A stretch of DNA of 64,000 nt from Paramacrobiotus metropolitanus. Lineage: Eukaryota > Tardigrada > Eutardigrada > Parachela > Macrobiotidae. Both the position numbers and the translations under genes were made by a program. Below are positions 56,246 through 64,000 of the stretch, piece by piece; the first letter of the stretch is position 1; each line of letters opens with the position of its first letter. The DNA is taken from assembly GCF_019649055.1 (NCBI RefSeq), contig NW_026570237.1, positions 1,240,001-1,304,000 on the forward strand, written 5' to 3'. Below the pieces are notes generated by a model. That model was not told the DNA's origin. It searched no databases and saw nothing but the letters and a program-made list of their open reading frames with translations.

Positions 56246-56948
56246 ATATTATGATATCGTCCGCTGATGCGATTCGAGACATCCATCTAAAACCGGCACA
56301 ATTTTGCAGCAGAAAAATTGTCTGACAAACGGTCACACAGCTGCAAAGTATTCTATATGCCCATCTAGAGTAGCATTTTCATGCTGTTTGGGCAGTTTGG
56401 AAAAAAACTTGTAAAGCGTTTTGCACACGTTCAGAGTAGAAGAAACATTCCGCATGCTAGCGGGCGGCTACAGGTGCACGGTGACGGTGTACTCGTATGT
56501 ATATACGTGTAAAATAAGAGGATTGATAATCTGGTTGAATAAATACGCCATTTTCATACAGCATGTCAAGCAATACGATGATGCCATTTTCAAGAAAAAC
56601 TATGAAGACCATATCCACTGGTGATTTGCATTTTAGTTCTTACTGAACTAGACCAACAAAAACAGTAAACGAACGCAACTAATAACAGCATAACAAGGGA
56701 CAAAATTACAGTCACAAAAAGAAATCCTGACAGTAAAAAATTTAAAAAGGCATTCAGAGCAGGAACGCAAATACAGATAATCACAGCATCGATTGTTTGT
56801 CGAAGATTTGTCCAAAGAAATTCATGCTTTCTTTCCCGCATTTTTACATTATGTGTACGAGAAATGTAGTGTGCAAAACTGGAAAAGCTATGTAACAATG
56901 TTTAAAACCCGATTATTTACGACAGCCAAGCAGTCGATTAAACTTCGG
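56246..56948. other. Between the LTR element and gene H, nothing recognised
   Basis: No supported gene or repeat. Confidence 0.45.
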
Positions 56949-57545
56949 TTAAACGTTTCCACTGGAAGAGGACACCGGCTGACTCGTGCCGGTGTCTTCA
57001 GATGCGACACTCTGGGAATGTTTCTTCCGTTGATGCTGCTGCAGATTGCCCAGCAGCATCCAGCCGAGCCGGCATTCCTCACATTTATACGGGAACTCTT
57101 CGAAGCGCATTCTCTGCCGCGGGCATTTGTACTTGCTGACCACTCCCTTCCGACGCATTTCTTCCCGTTTAGCTTTGCGTTGTTTCCGCACTTTATCCGT
57201 GTGAACGATCATTTTATGCTGCCACAGGTTGCTTGATCGCTTAAATGTCTTGTCGCACAAATCACATTTAAAGGAATAATCGGACCGGTGAACGGGCTCA
57301 TGCTGAACTAGATAATACTTAGAGCGGAATACCGCGCCACAGATGTTGCAAACATGGACCTCCTTGTGGGTTTTTGAGTGCTGTTGTAAATTAAGGTACT
57401 TTGAATAGCTTTTCTGGCAAATCATACATGTCAAACCCGTTGTGTGCTCCTTTTTTATATGTGCATGCAGCAGAAGGGACGACGGGAACTGTTGAGCACA
57501 AACCAGACATCCTAGCACTTCTAAACTTCGGTGTTCTGGTGCACA
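56949..57545 (-). CDS. Gene H terminal zinc-finger exon
   Basis: Phase-0 acceptor TTTTTAG, start CAPEHRSLEVLGC. Five fingers, a Lys/Arg-rich stretch (RKQRKAKREEMRRK), then CPRQRMRFEEFPYKCEECR and a last finger; Ser/Thr tail and stop. Homologous to F and G last exons. Confidence 0.75.
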   Translation of the reverse strand, partial: CAPEHRSLEVLGCLVCAQQFPSSLLLHAHIKKEHTTGLTCMICQKSYSKYLNLQQHSKTHKEVHVCNICGAVFRSKYYLVQHEPVHRSDYSFKCDLCDKTFKRSSNLWQHKMIVHTDKVRKQRKAKREEMRRKGVVSKYKCPRQRMRFEEFPYKCEECRLGWMLLGNLQQHQRKKHSQSVASEDTGTSQPVSSSSGNV

Positions 57546-60500
57546 CTAAAAACAGACAAAAATATATGTAAAAACCAAGTGCTGATAAACATGGTGTGAG
57601 CAGTTTTGCTCGAGAGATACATAAATGTGCTGCAAAAGTTAACTACGGTATCGCAATGATTAACTGCGGGAAAGACGGCCTGGATCTGCCCCAGCGTAGG
57701 GGCCTTTCCCATGCTTGTGTACAGCCACACTTCGACTACGGGTCGGATACGTGGTCACCGGCATCTTTGGCTTTGCGCGGCAAACTGGCTAAAGCACAGC
57801 GGAAAGCACTGCGGGCGATTTCTGATTACAAGGAGCGGGTAACCCCCGAGCTGTACTAGAAACTGCCCATCCTGCCGGTGTACGACTGTTGGAAGCAGTC
57901 CGAGGCAGTATGGTTGTACAAGATCTACAACCACGAAGCGTACCATCCTCCACAGTACCTGGTCGACATGATTGACTTCACGGATGTTACAGCGCGGTAC
58001 AACCTCCGAAAGCCAAAGAGAATCGAAGCCAAAGCGAAGAAGAAGATCGTGGAAGGCCCGTTGGCCATGCGTTTAAGGGACATTTTCGAGCGCATACAAA
58101 ACGTTAATATGCAGATACTCAGCGTTGATGGTGTTGGTTTTTTTCAAATTTGCTCTCCGAATGGTGGATCTGTCGTAATCTCAACGTTGTTTTTGTAGCG
58201 ACCAGACGTTGAAGTCCCGTTAAACGGGTTGTCTGCTCTTGATGTAATAATAATAATAATAATAAATATTCAGCAACAACAAGCGAAAAGATTAGAAAGC
58301 ATCTGGAAACACTTACTGCTTTATGGGTGGCGAGATGTATAGGTGTCCGAAATCGTTTCTCGCACTGGTCGCAAAAAAGAGTCAAACGCGCTTCGTACTG
58401 CAGATAGTGTTCCTTGTGCACGGATCGGACGTGTTCGACCATAAGCTCCACAAAATCCCCACACACACGACATAGTTTGCGATCGTTCGCCTTCGCTGCA
58501 TGCCGACCGACATGCTTTAACAAGTCCCCCGCATTTGCAGCTACGTAGTTGCATCCGGCACAGACAGTATCGCCTTGATAATCATCCGGCAAGTTGTGAC
58601 TCAGCTGGTGCAAATCAGCCATCGCCTCCGTGCAAAATCGGAGTCCGCAGTTATTCAATCCGCAGCTGTACATGAAACACAATTCATGCCCGTCATGACT
58701 CTGCGCCAGCACATCCATCGGAGCGGCCGATTTGGATGCGAAACACATGATGCTGGGATCAGCAGTTGGGATGAAATGCGTTATCTGCGCGGCTTTCACG
58801 CTGTGGTCCAGAACATGCATTAATAAATTTTGCAGTTTGCCAAATATTCGGTCACACACTGGACAATCGTGCGAGCCGGCAGCTTCACCGGATGTCTCAG
58901 CATGCTGCAATTTATGCAGTTTCAATAAATTTTCGTCCTTGAAATGCACAGAGCACTCCCAGCACACGAAGCGATACGTGTAACTGGGGAAAAATTTGTC
59001 ATGTTGATAGCCCTTTTTATTTGGACGCGGTCTCGTAAGGGGAAGATTTTTGCGCGTTGCGCCGTTTGCAGCAATTGCCTCCCCATTTTTCTGCTCGGTT
59101 AAGATATCCAAATTACCACTGCCATCCTTCCCCGCCAATTTCGCAATCTCCTGCATGAGCCCCATATATTCGCGCTCATTATCATCGGCGGAATCGTGGT
59201 TGTAGCGATCCAGCAGTCTGGGATAACCATCCAAATGAATCTGCACATACTGCTGCAGGTGTACCGGTTTTGACCGGCTTTTCTGTTTTTTGCAGCAGCA
59301 CGAGCCCTCCTCATCTAGATACGACTGCCGCGCCGCTTTCCAAGCGGCTTGACGTTCAGCAGGTGAACAAAACTGGAAGGGATTAGTTTGTATAACCGCT
59401 CTTAATTTTCGTATCTTTTTCTGGCCTCTCAAACCTCCGCGTCCGCTTTCTGGCGTTCTTTCGTCGCACGTACAATCTTGGCGTCCTCTGTCGCTTAAAT
59501 CAGCTAGCTCCTTCATGAGGTCAAAGTGTTCTGGAGTCATCCTACTTAACCGATTATAGCTTTCGGCTATTTTGAACCGATGCAGTCGGCTTTCCGTGTT
59601 TTTTCGCAATGTCTGCCCGTCGACCGGCAGCTTTTCTTGGACAGCACGTCTGCCGACAGCAGGGCCGCAGCGGCAGAATAAGCTTCCCATCGTTGCTCTC
59701 CGCTAGGATACTGGAAGGGATTCACCGCAACCACGGCCCTCACCTGACGAATTCTGGCTTCCAGGAATTTGTCAGATCGACAGTAACCCGTTCGCCTCTT
59801 TGACAGTAACCCTGAATGGAAAAAGTATTTATTTGCTCCTTTGAACATCCGAATATTATCATATACATTTACATATATAAAGCCATAAATACCGGGCCCG
59901 TGTTCTTCGAGTATGCATGGTACAGGTGTATCAGCGCGCTTATGGCCATCTTGAGATTATTTTGCACGTAATGGACCGATCATTAACACACGAAGAACGT
60001 TTTACACCGATCCACTGCTATAACATTTTTTTCAAATTTCAAAATGAATTTCAAAAATTTTAAAATTCATTTTAAAATTTGAAAAAAAAATCATGGAAGT
60101 CTGGATCAGTGTAAAAACAATCTTCATGGCCATTTGCATTTACGTGCAAAATTTTAAGGAGATCGGTCCATAAGAGACTTTTGGTACACCGGAATGCTTT
60201 TAAACTTTTTGGAATTTTCTTACAGTCATAAGACTCATAACCCCCGAACCGGACGTTGCGCGCGCAAACGGTTTTCAGGCCAGTGTACACAAATCATCTG
60301 GCTACAGAATGTCATAAACCGAAACAAAAATGAGCGTGGGAGTGCGCGAAAGTGAAACTTTCCGTGCATGTACACGAATTTGGTACAATGTACCGGGCCA
60401 CTTCCCTTAAGGGAAGTGACGCTAGGTGGGTATGCAGTAACATCATTTTGAAGTCTAGTGTATTTTGAGAACGAAAGGTTTCATTACTAGTATTACCCGA

Positions 60501-63017
60501 TCTTCGACACCGAATCTACACCAAACTCAGATTCAATGATTTTCGAAAATTCTAAAATGCAATTGAAAAAAATAGTGGTGCAGCTGTCCGCGTACTAACT
60601 TTTTGGAATTTCATTGCTAGCATAACCACTCAACAAGAAGTTGCGCGCAAACATGTTTTGCACACCAGTGCAGACAAACCAATGTCTTCAGTCTTTACAA
60701 AATAGCAGATCCAGTGTTGCCGTATTGTCTGTAGTATTTCTAACCTGACTTCAGTTTTTGGTAATTTCAACTGGACGTTCTAATTACGTACGTCTGCGCA
60801 CAGCGATTCTGATAATCGTAATCCAACATACTCGTAATCAAGCATAACAGTCGTCTGTTCCCTCGATGCATTGAATAAGCAATTCCAGCTGAAATGCTTT
60901 AAGACCGCCGTTACACGTATCTGACCTTTTGCTTTGTTTTCCGCCGTTCCGGCCAAACCTGCTTCAAATTCACTGCAACCATCAGATGCGGAAGAGGACA
61001 ATGCTACAACACACAAGAGCGGTAGAATTAATTCTATACCACATGAAGCGCTTTGTGTCATCGTACAGTCATCCGAAGGCACATGAAAATCTTCATCGGC
61101 TTCACCATCGAAGGCATCCGCGCCGTTGGAGGCTATGCTGACGCGTTGCACATTGCGTGAGCGGAAGGAATAGACGCGTGGAGAAAACTCTTTCGACAGA
61201 ACACGTTCCGCAACCTCATCAGTTTTCTTCTGCTGAAGGGCAACGTTTTCCTTGAAAGCATCTACAGGTGGAGCCCGTGGAGATAAAGCGGGAGGAAACG
61301 GATACTCGGGTGACTCTTCTCTCTGAAAAGGGCGCAACGACAACTGCGTTGCAGAGAGATTATGTTCATGCGATTCAAGGGGCAGCGGCTGGGACTGTGG
61401 AAGGAGAAGGAGTGGGTCATACGGTACAGGCTGCACGGAAGCTGAGAAGCAGGAAGCCGGCAAACTGAGCGGAATGTCCAGCGACGTTATTTCCGCAGTG
61501 CCCTCGCATTCTGCCGTGCAGATATCGTCACTATCGACAGCCCCGTCGATTACACAATCTGAACAGGCGAAATACCATCTAAGTGCAATATCGGCCTCGA
61601 AAATAAGTACATGTACGTAATAAATGACCCGGTAAGTGTCGAAATAACAAACTTCAATTATTACCCAATATTATTATAATTAGTTAGTTACCCATAGGTG
61701 CACATTGCACATTAGTGTCGTGAATTGTTCTCCAGTCACGCTGGGGCAGCGCCAGCTTAAGCTCTTCGCCGGGCAGGATGACCTTGACAGTGACAAAAAG
61801 GACCTTCCGTTCTCGGATGAAGACACAGAGGTTGTGCTGGCCGTGGTCCACAGCCCTGACGAACTTCATCCAGTTGCACCAACGATCGTTCTCCACATCG
61901 AACGTCACACATTGCCCGTCTGAAGACGAGAATGTCCGCGAATGAGCTCCGGTCGGACTGCCCAGCGGCGCAATCAACGGTCCGAACACTGTCTGCGTAA
62001 GGATGTTCGTTCTTGCAACGACCGACGGAACTATAAAAGACACATCAATGGAAGTGACTCGGTCCATGATACCACATTCTTGCACAGCCGGAATCCTTCG
62101 CTTTCGCGCAGTCCCAAACATTGTTGCACTGTTTTTTGACATTCTGTAGCCAAATGATTCGTAATAATCCTGTATACATATTGGCGTGAAACCTGTTTGT
62201 CCGCTCAACTTCCCGGCTATGGGTGGACTTACTGACTCACTTACATATACCAAAAATCTATTTAGATTTACCCGTAAACGCACATGAGTAAGAAGATAAT
62301 TTTTACACCCAAACAAAAGATTCGAGCATTTTTTCAAATTTCGAAATGAATCTGAAAAATCGTTAATTCCATTTTAAAAATATTTGAAAAAACACTGTAA
62401 TCGAATGCTGATCAGTAAAAATTACCTGGTCCCTGTTTAACAAATTCATAAGTTTTGTTAAGCTATGCATACTTGTGGCTTGTGTTCTGCTCTCCAAAGA
62501 GTGCCCGACGTTGTGCAGTGCGTTTTCGTTGTGGAACGACAAGACATCTGGCAAACTGGCGATGGCCAACGGACGACTGAATGCGTCCTCAACAACGACT
62601 GCGTGCTGCCAGCACGGATACCGTAGGAAACACTGACAGTTCTCGCAGTCTGCAAGTTCAACACATCGGAAATGGCATCAGTGGAAAGCGACACACGCAA
62701 GCATGCACCATGCAAGTTCGAGCATGCTGTATGTAAAGTCTTGTTCCATCGGATCAAATCTACTAGATGCATCGCATACTGAACAACGAACGATAATCTG
62801 CTGGAAGGTACGCCAACCACTGATTTAAGCCAGTAGTCCCAGTACCAAACACTGTTGCAATATGGCTACCAAAAAAGCATCATACACTCACACAGACTGT
62901 CGTGAAAGCTGTCCCCGTCGGGCAGGAATGGCACTGCTTGTGAACTGACTTCCATTATTCCATGGGTATACGTAGTCATCTGGAGATTCAGTGGAGCGCT
63001 AAACGGATATGGAACTG
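56949..63017 (-). CDS. Gene H: PR-SET / unknown repeat domain / C2H2 zinc-finger protein (5' end not found)
   Basis: Exons recognised: linker 63017-62892, pre-SET from about 62649, SET 62030-61692, Ser/Pro-rich linker from 61558, large exon 59812-58317, terminal finger exon 57545-56949. Linker phases match F and G, so an N-terminal module is expected upstream, right of 63017 or outside the window. The SET domain is diverged and lacks the usual C-terminal Tyr. The large exon holds two copies of an unrecognised domain, with a frame change in the first, and then fingers. Whether H makes one intact protein is open. Confidence 0.55.
57600..58268 (+). mobile_element. LINE 3' end in the last intron of gene H
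   Basis: Plus-strand frame HACVQPHFDYGSDTWSPAS...KLAKAQRKALRAI, then RYNLRKPKRIEAK: the C-terminal part of a non-LTR reverse-transcriptase ORF, with one in-frame stop (near 57857). It ends in a (TAA)n tail (58245-58265), as CR1/Jockey-like LINEs do. 5'-truncated, antisense to gene H. Confidence 0.75.
58317..59812 (-). CDS. Gene H exon with two copies of an unrecognised domain and five or six fingers
   Basis: Acceptor CCATTCAG, phase 1. Copy 1: IRQVRAVVAVNPFQYPSGEQ..., completed after a frame change as RLHRFKIAESYNRL...EHFDLMKELADL. Copy 2, in one frame: IRKLRAVIQTNPFQFCSPAE...RLLDRYNHDS...EYMGLMQEIAKL. Then fingers FVCWECSVHFK, CPVCDRIFGKL, NNCGLRFCTEA, CAGCNYVAANA, CRVCGDFVEL and FCDQCEKRFRTPIHLATHKA|. 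The domain is unknown to me. Confidence 0.6.
59890..60406. mobile_element. TTAA-target MITE, second copy
   Basis: Right tip GTACCGGGCCACTTCCC followed by TTAA (60407-60410). Shares with 32494-33017 the internal strings ATCTGGCTACAGAATGTCAT and GTACACGAATTTGGTAC. Left end diverged. Lies in an intron of gene H. Confidence 0.6.
60411..60700. mobile_element. TTAA-target MITE, degenerate third copy
   Basis: Begins GGGAAGTGAC directly after the TTAA that closes the previous copy; inner sequence (AACTTTTTGGAATTTC, AGTTGCGCGCAAAC) matches the family. End uncertain. Confidence 0.45.
60780..61558 (-). CDS. Gene H post-SET linker exon(s)
   Basis: Acceptor CCTGTTCAG, phase 1. Acidic start (DGAVDSDDICTAECEG), then Pro/Ser-rich sequence. 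The 3' end is unclear: a phase-1 donor occurs near 61035 (G|GTATAG) and the frame remains open to 60780. Confidence 0.45.
61692..62030 (-). CDS. Gene H PR/SET exon
   Basis: Acceptor CTTTTATAG, phase 1: PSVVARTNILTQTVFGPLIAP...RWCNWMKFV...NLCVFIRERKVLFV...EELKLALPQRDW. Aligns with F and G throughout, but the W/CYSxxY of the catalytic end reads ALPQRD. Probably an inactive or altered PR domain. Confidence 0.7.
62049..62425. mobile_element. TTAA-target MITE, old copy in the pre-SET/SET intron of gene H
   Basis: GGAAGTGACTCGGTCCATGA, GCGCAGTCCCAAACA and GACATTCTGTAGCCAAATG align with the tip and inner repeat of 32494-33017. Diverged, so older. Confidence 0.45.
62425..63017 (-). CDS. Gene H linker and pre-SET exons
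   Basis: Linker 63017-62892 (VPYPFSAPLNLQMTTYTHG..., phase 1-1). Pre-SET from 62649: YCENCQCFLRYPCWQH, PLAIASLPDVLSF. The exon's 3' end is uncertain: a phase-1 donor (A|GTATGC near 62454) fits the next exon, the stronger CAG|GTAATT near 62426 does not. Confidence 0.65.
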
Positions 63018-63922
63018 CTAATGAAAAAATAATCAAAACTTATTACACCATTAACTGCGCGGGAACTTTTATTTTTCTCATACGAGAAACTCGAAATTAC
63101 AATGAACCTGAAATTCTTAAAAATATGTTTTGCAGAGTTGCAGACAAATGCAGTTGTTGTTTTCGCTATGCAACTTCCTTTTCGGGGAGGTGGCGTGCTA
63201 GATCGAATTTTCATGTGACAGTAAACAGTTTTCAAAACAGGAATAGGTGCATTGACATTCGCATTTCGCCGGGCACTATTTGCAAGTTGCAAAGTTATGC
63301 AAACGATTCAAATTTAAATGTCACAAAAAATAGACAAAACTCGTAATAAATGAAATGAACACTGTGGTGGCGTTGTTAAAAAACGTGAAAATAAATTGCT
63401 GCGTTTTTACTGGAAAATTATTCAACGAAGCGAAATAAATACAACATTGCCAGAGAGAAGAACTAAACAAGCAGGATAACGACAAAAACATCCAGTACTT
63501 CATATTCGAAAGACTTTTATTTGGCCAACGACGTTAAGCCACAGCCACTAACAATAAGTACATACATTTGTAAACAGAGATCAACGGAAGGAGTGAGCAA
63601 ACCACCAGAAAAGCACCCATCATAAACTAGCGCATAACCACAAAAGATAAATGAAATCATATACAGCAACTACAAAAAAGAATTCACAGATCACGTTATA
63701 ATAAGAGAAGTATTGCAACCACGCAACAGTCCAATTTCTACGGCAGGATTCCATTTCCTGATTTCCAGCTAGAAAACATGGAACAGATTCGATTCTCAAT
63801 TGCTTCCAGCAGAAGTGTGGCGACTTTTGCATGCGTTAAAAAAGGGTAGCAGCCAACGTTTCCGTTGTCTTTAAATGGCAAGCATAATACACTACACGGT
63901 ACGTTATTAAAAGATCACGTGA
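63018..63922. other. Upstream of gene H, nothing recognised
   Basis: No THAP, SANT or homeobox signature; short ORFs look random. Confidence 0.4.
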
Positions 63923-64000
63923 TTATAATGCATCCTCATTCGGCAATTCAGACATAATTTCTCGCCAACATTTCCGGTTCATCTCCTCATCCGAACCGTT
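63923..64000 (-). CDS. Possible C-terminal end of another gene (edge)
   Basis: An open frame enters from the right edge and ends SDEEMNRKCWREIMSELP, NEDAL, stop. Acidic, 25 codons; too short to identify and may be chance. Confidence 0.2.
   Translation of the reverse strand, partial: NGSDEEMNRKCWREIMSELPNEDAL

Noticed and set aside
58245-58265. (TAA)n as a stand-alone microsatellite
   Set aside because: It directly follows a LINE 3' end in the right orientation and is best explained as its tail.
1-64000. CRISPR array, operons, bacterial or organelle origin
   Set aside because: Spliced genes, animal domain families and retroelements throughout; no regularly spaced short repeats.

Overview
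KIND OF GENOME. This is nuclear DNA of an animal with compact, GT-AG-spliced genes; most introns are about 55-160 nt. The gene content is animal chromatin biology: THAP domains, a homeodomain, Myb/SANT-like domains, PRDM-type PR/SET domains and C2H2 zinc fingers. LINE, LTR and MITE copies lie between and inside the genes. Nothing identifies the species. A small-genome invertebrate (tardigrade or small arthropod, for example) would fit, but that is a guess. I read splice sites by eye; coordinates may be off by 1-2 bases.

LAYOUT. The window is one cluster of eight related genes, here called A-H. A to E (1-40235, all minus strand) are tandem copies of a roughly 8-11 kb unit. The ancestral plan is: an N-terminal THAP exon, a 23-codon cassette exon, a large exon with four more THAP domains, a linker, a zinc-knuckle pre-SET exon, a PR/SET exon, two linkers, then three to five C2H2 zinc-finger exons. 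A is cut by the left edge and carries a homeobox exon inside its THAP intron. B reads open through 13 exons to a 1,766-residue product. C is a decayed copy with a LINE in its SET exon. D looks intact but has a shorter finger block. E is shortened and frame-disturbed. F (41305-45564, minus) is a diverged single-THAP/PR-SET/zinc-finger gene. G (45953-50606, plus) is head-to-head with F and has the same PR/SET and finger core, but Myb/SANT-like domains instead of THAP; it sums to 1,119 residues. H (56949-63017, minus) has the linker, pre-SET, SET and finger parts; its first exon is not in the window.

HOW THE PARTS FIT. All junctions from the N-terminal module to the SET domain are phase 1, and junctions between zinc-finger exons are phase 0, usually between the two zinc-binding histidines of a finger. 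Modules can therefore be swapped or lost without breaking the frame. This appears to have happened: THAP, homeodomain and SANT modules are joined to the same scaffold in neighbouring genes. The inferred products are multi-DNA-binding histone methyltransferase-like regulators, a lineage-specific expansion loosely comparable to KRAB-zinc-finger or PRDM9 systems. That comparison is inference.

MOBILE DNA. Two nested hAT-like elements with 8-bp target duplications lie in the promoter region of C. A TA-target MITE has two copies and one matching empty site. Four TTAA-target MITE copies are present, one at the exact centre of a 2-kb palindrome between D and E. There are two truncated LINEs, and one broken Ty3/Gypsy LTR element (51146-56245).
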